A DNA stretch of 64,000 bases. Source: Microcaldota archaeon. Lineage in GTDB: Archaea; Micrarchaeota; Micrarchaeia; Norongarragalinales; SBBD01. Position numbers and translations under genes: made by a program. The first letter of the stretch is position 1. Each line of letters starts with the position of its first letter. Under the pieces are notes generated by a model that was not told the origin of the DNA, did no database searches, and was given only the letters and a program-made list of their open reading frames with translations. The DNA lies in contig JACRGC010000003.1 in the NCBI GenBank assembly GCA_016212475.1, positions 1-64,000 of the forward strand, given 5' to 3'. This document shows, piece by piece, positions 1-7,292 of this stretch.

Positions 1-153
1 ACGCTAAACTTTTTATTCATGGTGGGCATACTTCTATCGCCTTTGAGCTGCAGCGTGGGTTTTACCAACTTTTGTGCAAAAATTGTTAGTAATGCTTACG
101 CAAGCTCAAAGCAAAAATTTTTCGGTTGCGGGACAGAGCCTTCCTTAACAAAA

Positions 154-164
154 CCCTTATAAAC
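154..164 (+). promoter_or_regulatory. TATA-type promoter of the ribosomal operon
   Basis: CCCTTATAAAC at 154-164 matches an archaeal TATA box and lies about 113 nt before the eL30 start, leaving a leader of roughly 85-90 nt. The first 150 bases of the window hold no gene I can recognise; several short frames are open there but none has a convincing start or similarity. A minus-strand gene could start at ATG 29 or 20 and run off the left edge, but this cannot be judged. Confidence 0.5.
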
Positions 165-199
165 AACAACTTGCAAAACAGTTTTCCAAATGGGGAGTG

Positions 200-214
200 A
201 GTGCGCTTCGCACT
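200..214 (+). promoter_or_regulatory. Hairpin in the 5' leader of the ribosomal operon
   Basis: AGTGCG and CGCACT are perfect complements separated by CTT, giving a 6-bp GC-rich stem in the untranslated leader 60 nt before the eL30 start. eL30/L7Ae-family proteins bind RNA kink-turns and some autoregulate, so a leader structure is plausible. No kink-turn consensus is evident and the role is unknown. Confidence 0.35.
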
Positions 215-276
215 AGAGAACCATCTTTTTGATGATTTGGTTTTTCTTTCCAATAGAGCTTACTTTGTGATTTATT

Positions 277-585
277 ATGGATTTGAATAAGGCAATCAGG
301 ATGGTTGTTGACACCGGAAAAGTGGAACTTGGCTCTGATAAGGCTAAAAAAATTGCGCTTATGGGCACAGCAAAGCTTTTGGTTTTGGCAAACAACATCC
401 CAAAGCATTCGCTAAATGATTTGGAGCACTATGCAAAGCTTTCAAATCTTCCAATCATTGAATACAAGGGAAACAGCCTTGAACTTGGGACGATTTGCGG
501 AAAGCCATTCCCGGTTTCAGCAATTACCGTAATTGAGGAGGGCAATTCAACCATCCTTAAGGCATTAACCAGTGATTCCAAATAA
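277..585 (+). CDS. rpl30e: Ribosomal protein eL30 (L30e)
   Basis: 102 aa, the usual length for archaeal eL30, a large-subunit protein of the L7Ae/L30e RNA-binding fold. The sequence keeps the family pattern: an N-terminal helix (DLNKAIRMVVDTGKVELG), the KLLVLANNIP strand, the IIEYKG segment and the LGTICGKPF loop. It is the first gene of the operon and its stop codon directly abuts the nusA start at 586. In many archaea rpoA2 precedes this gene. Here a promoter and leader precede it instead. Confidence 0.93.
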   Translation: MDLNKAIRMVVDTGKVELGSDKAKKIALMGTAKLLVLANNIPKHSLNDLEHYAKLSNLPIIEYKGNSLELGTICGKPFPVSAITVIEEGNSTILKALTSDSK

Positions 586-1032
586 ATGCAGAAATTATCC
601 ATGGAGGATTTCCAATTGATGGGCCTTCTTGAGCGCATTACGGGCGCCAAGGCGAACGATGTCATAACAGATGAAAATTCATTGATCTTTGCCGTTCCGG
701 ACTCGGAATTCGGACGGGCTGTTGGAAAAAAAGGAGCCAACATTGATCGGCTTGAGCACGTGTTCAAAAAGCACGTGGAAATCGTCAAGTCGCCAAGCAG
801 CAAAGAGCAATTCTTTGGCTTCCTCTTTTCGCCGGTAATCCCAAAAGAGCTTGCGGAAAAGGAATTCGATGGGAAAAGGACCCTTGATGTGGTTGTTGAA
901 AACAATGATCGGGGGCTTGCGATCGGAAGGAACGGAGAGAGGATAAAAAAAGCAAAAATGCTCGGAAAAAGGTATTTCAACTTTGATGATGTAAGGATTG
1001 TAGTAAAAGGCGGCGAAAGAATTAGGATTTGA
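586..1032 (+). CDS. nusA: Archaeal NusA-like transcription factor (two KH domains)
   Basis: 148 aa, matching archaeal NusA, which consists only of the two KH RNA-binding domains and lacks the bacterial N-terminal and S1 regions. The KH signature GKKG is at residues 47-50 and GRNG at 114-117. The neighbouring order rpl30e-nusA-rps12-rps7 is the conserved archaeal arrangement and supports the call. It probably acts in transcription elongation, termination or rRNA antitermination. No gap separates it from rpl30e; about 90 AT-rich bases separate it from rps12. Confidence 0.92.
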   Translation: MQKLSMEDFQLMGLLERITGAKANDVITDENSLIFAVPDSEFGRAVGKKGANIDRLEHVFKKHVEIVKSPSSKEQFFGFLFSPVIPKELAEKEFDGKRTLDVVVENNDRGLAIGRNGERIKKAKMLGKRYFNFDDVRIVVKGGERIRI

Positions 1033-1122
1033 AAAGAAATTGGATAAAAAATTGAAATTTTTAAAAAAATTGAAAAAATATTCGTAAAATGTTTTCATTT
1101 GAAAAATTAAGGTTGATTATTT

Positions 1123-1551
1123 ATGGCACGAGGCTTGTTTGCAGGAAGAAAACTTAGGCGCGATCGTTTGGGCAAGCGGTGGCTGAAAAAGCCATGGAAG
1201 CGCAAGGCACTTGGCCTTAAGCAAAAGTACGATCCACTTGAAGGAGCTCCTCTTGCCAAGGGAATTGTTTTGAAAAAGGAGGGCGCAGAGCAAAAGCAGC
1301 CTCACTCCGGGATCATCAAAATCGTTAGGGTTCAATTGATCAAGAACGGAAAGAAGGTGGGCGCTCACGCACCAAAGGATAAGGCAATCACATTCATCGA
1401 CGAGCACGACGAAGTTACAATTGCAGGCCTTGGCGGATCCCAAAGGGGCCAGATGGGCTCAATTCCTGGAATTAGGTACAAAGTAGTTGCAGTCAATGGA
1501 GTGAATCTTGACCAACTTAGAATGAAGAAGAAGGAAAAACCAAAGAGGTAA
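1123..1551 (+). CDS. rps12: Ribosomal protein uS12 with altered decoding-centre loops
   Basis: 142 aa, typical of archaeal uS12, the small-subunit protein that lines the decoding centre. Recognisable blocks are [44 protein letters not shown] and PGIRYKVV. Two near-universal loops deviate. The PNSG/PNSA motif reads PHSG at residues 60-63 and is followed by IIK rather than the usual M/I-R-K. The Asp of the G-D-I-P-G loop is Ser (S113). These are unusual for such a constrained protein, but the frame is intact and the operon context normal. A start at 1123 follows GGTTGAT with good spacing. Confidence 0.94.
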   Translation: MARGLFAGRKLRRDRLGKRWLKKPWKRKALGLKQKYDPLEGAPLAKGIVLKKEGAEQKQPHSGIIKIVRVQLIKNGKKVGAHAPKDKAITFIDEHDEVTIAGLGGSQRGQMGSIPGIRYKVVAVNGVNLDQLRMKKKEKPKR

Positions 1552-1584
1552 ATTCTTAGAATCATGCAAATGGTGGAATTAAAT

Positions 1585-2190
1585 ATGGAAATCAAGCTTT
1601 TCGGACTGTACGAATACAACAACATCGAAATCAAGGATCTAAGCCTTGCTCAATACATAAGCCTTAAGCCATTGATTTATCCCCACTCATTTGCAAAGCA
1701 TGCAAACAAGCAGTTTGCAAAATCAAAAGTAAACATCGTTGAAAGATTGATCAACAAATTGCTCAGGGGAGGGACCGGCGAAAAACTAGGGGGAAAACTC
1801 ATCCGAACGCACGGTAAGCTTCAAGGAAAGAAAACAAAAGCAATCAAGATGGTAAAAGAAGCTTTTGAAGAAGTCCAAAAGCGGACCAAGACAAATCCAA
1901 TTCAAGTTTTGGTTCGTGCGCTTGAAAATTCAGCTCCGCGGGAAGACACCACAAGGGTTAGGTTTGGAGGAATGAGCTACCAAATCGCAGTTGACGTATC
2001 ATCCCAAAGAAGGCTTGATTTGGCGCTTAGGAACATTGTCCTTGCATCAATTTCAGCAGCATTTGACAAAAAGTTAACGCTAAAAGATGCATTAGTCAAC
2101 GAAATAACGCTTGCAGCCAGCAACGATCCGGCTTCATTTTCAGTCAAGAGGAAAAACGAAATCGAAAGAGTTGCAAGGTCGGCAAGATAA
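1585..2190 (+). CDS. rps7: Ribosomal protein uS7
   Basis: 201 aa from ATG 1585, chosen because GGTGG at 1572-1576 sits at ribosome-binding distance. An earlier in-frame ATG at 1564 would add seven residues and lacks such a site. uS7 is the primary 16S-binding protein that nucleates assembly of the small-subunit head. The family blocks VERLINKLLRGG, the NSAPREDTTRVRFGG loop, YQIAVDVSSQRRLDLALR and the C-terminal KRKNEIERVARSAR are clear. In many archaea EF-1A and uS10 follow; here eL44 follows, joining two otherwise separate conserved clusters. Confidence 0.94.
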   Translation: MEIKLFGLYEYNNIEIKDLSLAQYISLKPLIYPHSFAKHANKQFAKSKVNIVERLINKLLRGGTGEKLGGKLIRTHGKLQGKKTKAIKMVKEAFEEVQKRTKTNPIQVLVRALENSAPREDTTRVRFGGMSYQIAVDVSSQRRLDLALRNIVLASISAAFDKKLTLKDALVNEITLAASNDPASFSVKRKNEIERVARSAR

Positions 2191-2205
2191 GGGGAGAAAA
2201 ATTCA

Positions 2206-2493
2206 ATGATTGTACCAAAAGAAATCCGGACATACTGCCCAACTTGCAGGAAGCACCAGGTGCATAGGGTAAAGGTTAGCACGAGCAAATACAAGGCTGG
2301 CAGAACTCTTGCATGGGGAACTCTTAAGCACGAAAGAAAGCTGGCAGGTTACCACGGAAAAGTCAAGGGCAAGGCAAAAGTCAAAAAGCAAGGAATCAGG
2401 AACAAATTAATGCTTGAGTGCAATGTTTGCAAGAAAAAGCACGAAGTTGTAACAACGGGTCGAATGAAGAAAAAATCAGAAGTAGCAAAGTGA
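2206..2493 (+). CDS. rpl44e: Ribosomal protein eL44 (L44e)
   Basis: 95 aa, the usual length for this zinc-binding large-subunit protein found only in archaea and eukaryotes. It has the two CxxC pairs (CPTC near residue 11 and CNVC near 74) and the basic AGRTLAWGTLKHERK centre. A strong GGGGAGA element precedes the ATG. The order eL44-eS27-aIF2alpha-Nop10-PAC2 that begins here is conserved across archaea. Confidence 0.94.
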   Translation: MIVPKEIRTYCPTCRKHQVHRVKVSTSKYKAGRTLAWGTLKHERKLAGYHGKVKGKAKVKKQGIRNKLMLECNVCKKKHEVVTTGRMKKKSEVAK

Positions 2494-2499
2494 TCAAAT

Positions 2500-2664
2500 A
2501 TGGCAAGATTTTTGAAAATACAATGCGAATGCGGCTCTGACCCCGAAATCGTATATGGCGATTCGAAGATGAGGAGGCTTTGCAAAAAATGCCAAGCCGT
2601 TATTGTTGAGCCTTCAGGCGGAAGGGCTAGGGTCAATGCGCGCATCGTAGAAGTATTATCCTAA
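2500..2664 (+). CDS. rps27e: Ribosomal protein eS27 with a one-residue-shorter zinc knuckle
   Basis: 54 aa, starting at ATG 2500, six bases after the eL44 stop. It aligns along its whole length with eS27: FLKIQC, then C28-K-K-C31, then the conserved EPSGGRARVNARIVEVL tail. The first zinc knuckle is C9-E-C11-G instead of the normal C-x-x-C, so one residue is missing between the first cysteine pair. Metal binding is still possible with CxC. Position in the conserved eL44/aIF2-alpha cluster makes the identity firm. Confidence 0.9.
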   Translation: MARFLKIQCECGSDPEIVYGDSKMRRLCKKCQAVIVEPSGGRARVNARIVEVLS

Positions 2665-2704
2665 TTGATTTTTCAAAAGGTAAGTTTCATATAGAGGGTA
2701 AATA

Positions 2705-3457
2705 ATGGCTGCTTTTCCAGAAATTGGCGAATTTGTCCTAGTTTCCGTAAACAAAGTTATGCCCTACGGCGCATTTTGCAGCCTTGATGAATACCAAAAC
2801 GTCGAAGCCTTCCTCCACGTCTCGGAAGTATCATCCGGTTGGGTTAAGAATATCCGTGATTTTGTAAAGGAAGGGCAAAAAACCGTTGCAATGGTTTCTC
2901 GCATTGATTTAGAAAAGCGCCAGATTGATTTAAGCTTAAAAAGAGTCAGTGAAGGCGATAGGAAAAGGAAGCTTGAAGGGTTCCAATTAAACAAGCGCGC
3001 GGAAAAACTGCTTGAGCGGGCCGCCCAAAAGCTCAAGAAAAACCTGAAGGATGCAAACAAGGAAATCGGGGCTATTTTGATTGCCGAATACGGCGATTTA
3101 TACTCCTCATTTGAAAAAATAAAATCAGGCGAATTTTCGGATAAAATCCCAGCTGTTTGGCTGGCTGCATTAAAGGAAGTCGCTGAAGCTGAAATCAAGG
3201 AAAAAGTGATTGATGCAAGGGCGGAACTTAAGATACAAAGCTTTGATTCGAACGGGGTAGAAAAAATCCAATTAGCGCTATTAAAGGTTCAAAAGAGCTT
3301 CAAATCCGTTTCAATCACTTACATCGGCGCGCCCAAATATTTCCTCGATTTCACAGTAAAGGATCATAAGGATGTCGATAAGACAATCTCCAAAGTCAAG
3401 GCGCTTTTGGATGCGGAAAAAGGGGTCGAAGTTGAAATTACCAAGCTCAAGGGCTGA
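2705..3457 (+). CDS. eif2a: Translation initiation factor aIF2 alpha subunit
   Basis: 250 aa, matching archaeal aIF2-alpha (about 255-275 aa), part of the heterotrimer that delivers initiator Met-tRNA to the small subunit. The N-terminal S1/OB domain is clear (PEIGEFVLVSVNKVMPYGAF, then a HVSEVSSGWVKNIRDFVKEGQ block and RQIDLSLKRV). A helical domain and a C-terminal alpha-beta domain follow. It lies in the conserved cluster between eS27 and Nop10. Confidence 0.92.
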   Translation: MAAFPEIGEFVLVSVNKVMPYGAFCSLDEYQNVEAFLHVSEVSSGWVKNIRDFVKEGQKTVAMVSRIDLEKRQIDLSLKRVSEGDRKRKLEGFQLNKRAEKLLERAAQKLKKNLKDANKEIGAILIAEYGDLYSSFEKIKSGEFSDKIPAVWLAALKEVAEAEIKEKVIDARAELKIQSFDSNGVEKIQLALLKVQKSFKSVSITYIGAPKYFLDFTVKDHKDVDKTISKVKALLDAEKGVEVEITKLKG

Positions 3458-3475
3458 GGATTAGGGGTTGGAAAA

Positions 3476-3640
3476 ATGCCTGCGCTCATGAAAGTTTGCC
3501 AAAACTGCAACAAATATTCGCTTGAATTGAAATGCCCATCCTGCGGATCAAATACGAATGCTGCTCATCCCCCAAAATATTCAAAGGAGGATAAGTACGC
3601 AATCTACCGAAGGAAGGAATTATATCCGCAATTTTTTTGA
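3476..3640 (+). CDS. nop10: H/ACA RNP protein Nop10
   Basis: 54 aa, ATG 3476. The zinc ribbon C8-x2-C11...C20-x2-C23 and the conserved tail (HPPKYSKEDKYAIYRR) are diagnostic of archaeal Nop10, a small scaffold protein of the H/ACA pseudouridylation RNP that works with Cbf5, Gar1 and L7Ae. GGGGTTG lies upstream of the ATG. It sits 18 bases after aIF2-alpha, the standard archaeal arrangement. Confidence 0.92.
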   Translation: MPALMKVCQNCNKYSLELKCPSCGSNTNAAHPPKYSKEDKYAIYRRKELYPQFF

Positions 3641-3709
3641 TGTTTTTTCAGATGTGATTGGATTTGACGATTTTTTTTGGAGATTTTTTTTGATTAATTT
3701 TTAACATAG

Positions 3710-3718
3710 TTATATAAA
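3710..3718 (+). promoter_or_regulatory. TATA box before the PAC2-family gene
   Basis: TTATATAAA at 3710-3718 is a strong archaeal TATA element, preceded by T-rich runs (about 3660-3700) that could terminate the upstream operon. It suggests that the PAC2 gene has its own promoter although it sits in the conserved cluster. Confidence 0.55.
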
Positions 3719-3776
3719 CCACCAAGCGCTAAAATTATCGGGAACAAATTCTTAGAGGGAAACGGGTGTTTTTTCA

Positions 3777-4580
3777 ATGAAAGATTCAACAAATTCAGAC
3801 ATAGACATGACAAAATCGCACATTATAATCAAGCACGAAATCAAGCCGAAGGATCCGATTTTAATTGTTGGCCTTCCGGGCATCGGGTTTGTCTCAAAGC
3901 TTGCATGCGATCATTTGATCAAAACAACAAAAGCGCAGCATTTTGCAACCCTTTACTCGCCAAATTTCCCAAACCAGGTAATTGCATTAAAATCAGGCAA
4001 CCTGAAACTCTTTTCCATGCGCTTTTTCTACAAGAAATTCAAGGGCAGGGACACGATCATTTTGAAAGGGGATGTCCAGCCCTTAACAGTTGAAGGCCAA
4101 TACGAGGTTTCCGCAAAAATCCTGAATTTCTTCAAGGGCATGGGTGGCAGTGAAGTAGTTGCAATGGCTGGCTATGCCGTCAACAAGAAAAACGAAAAGC
4201 CGCAGATATTTTGCACATCGAACTCAAAATCGCATTTGAAATATTTCACCGGCCTTGGGACCAAGCAAAACGAAGCAATCATCCCAATTGTTGGGATGGC
4301 AGGGCTTGTCCCGGCAGTTGCAAGGCTTTTCAAGATCAAGGGAAGCTGCCTGCTTGTCGAAACGCAAGGACAGGCAATTGATTCGGTTGGCGCCTCCTCC
4401 CTTCTTGATTTGATCTCCAAAATTGTAAAGGAAAAAATCCCAACGGAAGCTCTTAAAGGAAAAGCCAAGAAAACAGAAGAAGTCATAAAGAAAATCGAGC
4501 AGCAGGCCTCAAGGGAAGAAGCGCACATGGCCGGACTTCCGGAAATGCCAAAGAAGGAAACGCTGACCTACATACACTAA
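3777..4580 (+). CDS. PAC2-family (proteasome assembly chaperone-like) protein
   Basis: 267 aa with the PAC2 hallmark DPILIVGLPGIGFVSKLA near the N-terminus and a central glycine-rich VVAMAGYAVNKK segment, ending in a charged, helical tail. Archaeal members (COG2047-like) are ATP-grasp-unrelated homologues of the eukaryotic proteasome chaperones PAC2/PSMG2. Their archaeal role is not settled. The position directly downstream of Nop10 is conserved in archaea and supports the call. An internal ATG nine codons in is possible, but the first ATG is adopted. Confidence 0.82.
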   Translation: MKDSTNSDIDMTKSHIIIKHEIKPKDPILIVGLPGIGFVSKLACDHLIKTTKAQHFATLYSPNFPNQVIALKSGNLKLFSMRFFYKKFKGRDTIILKGDVQPLTVEGQYEVSAKILNFFKGMGGSEVVAMAGYAVNKKNEKPQIFCTSNSKSHLKYFTGLGTKQNEAIIPIVGMAGLVPAVARLFKIKGSCLLVETQGQAIDSVGASSLLDLISKIVKEKIPTEALKGKAKKTEEVIKKIEQQASREEAHMAGLPEMPKKETLTYIH

Positions 4581-4669
4581 TCCTTTTTTGAATTTTGTAA
4601 ATAGGTTTTGCCTCAACTGGTGCAAATGAGGTATATTTAATTTAATCCCTAGAAATATCTATTGATAAA

Positions 4670-5533
4670 ATGGCAGGGAATACAAGCCAGATTGGAAAAA
4701 TCGATGCATTCCGTAGAAGAATCTTATTTGATTTTGCAATCCGGGGAACTAAGCGCGAATTTTCAAAAAAAGGAAAACTCGACTATGGTAGGGAGATGCC
4801 AACTACCCATGCCTATTTTGTAAATCCTATGGCTAATCTTTCAAGCAAAGAATGGCTGGCAAAATTGCATGCAACAGTCTATGCAGCAGTTGCCCGCGGC
4901 ATGAATCACGGATTGATGAAAGGTGAATTAGTAAGAAAAAACTGGGGGGAATTATCGCCTAATTCTTTTCCAACAATTATGGTTTTTGGTACCAATGTCG
5001 GTCGAGGAAATCTTACTAAATATTCTCTTTTGGATTTGCTGAATTCCACTAAAGGACTGTTACGTATCGTGAACCCCAAATTGAAATTTAAAGACGAATT
5101 TTCGCATAATAGGGAAAAATTGGAAAAGGGCGTGGTCCATGGAATCGCAAGGCCGACATTTAGTGAAGCAGAATTCCATCCTCATGATCGTCCGGTGTTA
5201 TTCAGGGTGAATTTGACAAAAAAGGATGTTCGGGAAATTAGGCGAAACATCCAAGGAGCATTGAAAAAGGGCGGGACTACATTTGGAAGTTTAGCTAAAA
5301 TAAGGGAAGATATGGCTGATCCAAAAATGCGGCCGGAATTAGCAAACCATTATAGGGATTATCTTTGGCAAAGCGTGCTGAGGGCAAAAAAATTAGGAAA
5401 AATTGAATATACCGATGAGACATCTGTTGGCGATCCCATTGCCTGGATGTTTTATGACGAAGCTTCCAAAATATTGACAAGGAAGTTGATCAAAAGAGGC
5501 AATGAATGGCTGGAGAAGAATACTATGGAATAA
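4670..5533 (+). CDS. Hypothetical protein, 287 aa
   Basis: I do not recognise this family. It is a soluble, basic protein with no membrane segment or signal peptide and with several Lys/Arg-rich stretches. GTATATTTAA at 4631-4640 is a TATA box about 30 nt before the ATG, so the transcript is probably leaderless. It stands alone between the translation operon and a convergent small zinc-protein gene. The clean start, strong promoter and lack of internal stops make it a real gene. Confidence 0.6.
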   Translation: MAGNTSQIGKIDAFRRRILFDFAIRGTKREFSKKGKLDYGREMPTTHAYFVNPMANLSSKEWLAKLHATVYAAVARGMNHGLMKGELVRKNWGELSPNSFPTIMVFGTNVGRGNLTKYSLLDLLNSTKGLLRIVNPKLKFKDEFSHNREKLEKGVVHGIARPTFSEAEFHPHDRPVLFRVNLTKKDVREIRRNIQGALKKGGTTFGSLAKIREDMADPKMRPELANHYRDYLWQSVLRAKKLGKIEYTDETSVGDPIAWMFYDEASKILTRKLIKRGNEWLEKNTME

Positions 5534-5542
5534 TTCCATCGC

Positions 5543-5701
5543 CTAATGCAATTTCTTAAGGTTGATCGAATGCTTTGTAATCGCCAAATTGCACGCCTTA
5601 TGCCTGATGCAAAACTCCTCGCATTTTTGTGCCCAAGCCTTATCCACATAAAGCAGTTTGCAATCTTCGCATTCGTAATTTTTGCCTATTTTCTTGACCA
5701 T
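5543..5701 (-). CDS. Small zinc-binding protein, 52 aa
   Basis: A short gene on the minus strand (ATG at 5699-5701, stop 5543-5545). GGTGAG lies about 8 nt before the start. The protein begins MVKKIGKNYECEDCKLLY and holds CEDC near residue 11, C27, C31, H34 and C37, followed by a conserved-looking ITKHSI tail. I recall similar tiny proteins with a C-x2-C...C-x3-C-x2-H-x2-C pattern annotated as hypothetical in archaea and bacteria. The cysteine/histidine spacing suggests one or two bound zinc ions. Function unknown. It lies downstream of, and on the same strand as, hjc. Confidence 0.62.
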   Translation of the reverse strand: MVKKIGKNYECEDCKLLYVDKAWAQKCEEFCIRHKACNLAITKHSINLKKLH

Positions 5702-5820
5702 TTTTCCAACTCACCGCCAGAGCAAACATTGTCCATTAGCTAGACCATTCGCCCCTGCAATTATCCTTCTTAAACCGCCAATTGTGCAACTTTTTTTAGA
5801 CATCCAATTATCCGAATATT

Positions 5821-6195
5821 CTAGCCAACCAACTGCGCAAACGTAACCCCCGAATGCAATTCCTTATCCGATAGCGTGAACGCCTTTCCTGTTTCCTTAA
5901 GCATCATTAAGGGGAAAAACCTCCACTCCTCCCTACTGACTTTCCAAGCAACATAAAATGGAACTGCCGTTCTTCTTTCAAATTCCTTCATCAGATCCAT
6001 CCTCTCCTTTTCAATCCAAAGATTGCCGGAATTCCAAGCCTTGCATTCAACAGCGAATTTTTTTGTGGATGATAGGACAATCAGATCCGGCGATGTATGG
6101 TCATGAGCGCTACCCGCCGCCCTAACCGCATAAAACCCCTTCTCCTCGAACATCTTCTTGAGTTGCCGCTCGTAATTCGCTCCCTTTCCCGTCAT
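5821..6195 (-). CDS. hjc: Holliday junction resolvase Hjc
   Basis: 124 aa from the ATG at 6193-6195. An upstream in-frame start would add 27 hydrophobic residues that Hjc proteins lack. Hjc is the archaeal structure-specific endonuclease that cuts four-way DNA junctions in recombination. The restriction-endonuclease-like core is visible: KGANYERQL with E9, SPDL with D37, and the E-x-K pair VECKAW with E50 and K52. The length equals the family norm. Divergent from the gene starting at 6251. Confidence 0.9.
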   Translation of the reverse strand: MTGKGANYERQLKKMFEEKGFYAVRAAGSAHDHTSPDLIVLSSTKKFAVECKAWNSGNLWIEKERMDLMKEFERRTAVPFYVAWKVSREEWRFFPLMMLKETGKAFTLSDKELHSGVTFAQLVG

Positions 6196-6250
6196 AATAG
6201 CTATAACGCCCCAAATCTTTAATAAGCTAAAATGCAAAGATTGATTCATT

Positions 6251-6853
6251 ATGGAAAACATTGCGGGACTGAACAAGTTCCTTAGGGTTTGGATTGAACC
6301 TGCATGGATGCAAGGGGAAAAGCGGCCAATAAAATTGGTTTCCTACAAGGAAGGGCCGGTTGATCATTGGAAATTGAATATAAATTACGGAAAATTCCAG
6401 CCGCCCAAAATTTCCGTCAAAAATAAGGAAGTAATAATTGGCCGGCCAACAACTGCAAGGGGGAATGCAACCCTTGATTTTAGGATTTTGCCGGGCAAGA
6501 AGAAATTGCGGATGGAAGGGGCGGTTTTCATAAAGAAAGTGGAAACAGTAAGTCCGGATATTTCTGCATATTGCCCGGATTTGAAATTAATCCCGCAATC
6601 GGAAAACAGCTTTGCAGTGGTTTATGATGTGGATGTAAACCGGATTAGGAAATCACTTGGATTGCCCTTCAGGAATGCGGGCCGGCCGGATAAGGATTCC
6701 CAGCAACTGCTTTTTGAGGCCTTGCTCAAGCGGCTTAGGATAAAATCAAGGCCCGAAATCATGATATCAAAAACCCCAATAAGGGGAAATTCGATGCATG
6801 CAAAAATACAAAAAACCGGCTGGAAGCATCTTTCAAAGGCGCAATTTACGTGA
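6251..6853 (+). CDS. Hypothetical protein, 200 aa
   Basis: Not recognised. The protein is soluble, with mixed alpha/beta-like sequence and a basic C-terminus (KRLRIKSRPEIMISKTPIRG). Its stop overlaps the region just before the archease start (TGA at 6851-6853 within the presumed ribosome-binding site of the next gene), so it is probably co-transcribed with archease and Bud32. A link to RNA metabolism is possible from context only. Confidence 0.55.
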   Translation: MENIAGLNKFLRVWIEPAWMQGEKRPIKLVSYKEGPVDHWKLNINYGKFQPPKISVKNKEVIIGRPTTARGNATLDFRILPGKKKLRMEGAVFIKKVETVSPDISAYCPDLKLIPQSENSFAVVYDVDVNRIRKSLGLPFRNAGRPDKDSQQLLFEALLKRLRIKSRPEIMISKTPIRGNSMHAKIQKTGWKHLSKAQFT

Positions 6854-6858
6854 AGAAT

Positions 6859-7281
6859 ATGAATAAATACCGCTTCATCGACCATCGGGCCGACATGTTC
6901 ATCGAATCCTATGGGAAAAGCTACCGTGAGGCTTTGGAAAACTGCGCGCTTGGACTGTTCGATACGATTTGCGATTCAAAAAAGCTATCAATAAAAAAGA
7001 AAATCATTATTCGTGAAAAAGCATCCAATCTGGTCGATCTTACAACCTATTTGCTTTCAAAAATCGTTTCCGTTGGGGACGCCCGCGAAATGATGTTCAA
7101 AAAAATGAAAGTCATCAAATTTGAAAAAGGGAAAAAGGATTTTCGCATTGCAGTTGAAGTGTTCGGGCAGCCGCAGGTGCATAAATTGGGCAGGATGTAT
7201 GTCAAGGCCGTAACGCATCACGAGGCAATGGTTGAAAACAAGGATAAAAAATGGAGGATCAGGATTTTGCCGGACATTTAG
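6859..7281 (+). CDS. Archease (RtcB cofactor)
   Basis: 140 aa from ATG 6859. A GTG at 6850 overlapping the upstream stop is an alternative start. Archease promotes multiple-turnover tRNA ligation by RtcB, assisting its GTP-dependent guanylylation. Family landmarks are the N-terminal FIDHRADM, YREALENCALGLFD, and the C-terminal VKAVTHHEAMVE...RIRILPDI. The metal-binding acidic/histidine residues usual in archease (Asp of DHRAD, His-Glu of HHE, terminal Asp-Ile) are present. rtcB is not in the window. Confidence 0.88.
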   Translation: MNKYRFIDHRADMFIESYGKSYREALENCALGLFDTICDSKKLSIKKKIIIREKASNLVDLTTYLLSKIVSVGDAREMMFKKMKVIKFEKGKKDFRIAVEVFGQPQVHKLGRMYVKAVTHHEAMVENKDKKWRIRILPDI

Positions 7282-7292
7282 GTGTAAAATAA

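Noticed and set aside
1-153. Open frames at the left edge (one from 1 to the TAA at 151-153 region, one ending at TAG 87-89)
   Set aside because: Two frames are open over the same bases, neither has a recognisable product, and the TATA box of the ribosomal operon overlaps the end. Chance frames are more likely.
157-408. Minus-strand frames opposite eL30
   Set aside because: They lie antisense to a well-supported ribosomal gene with no promoter or ribosome-binding site of their own.
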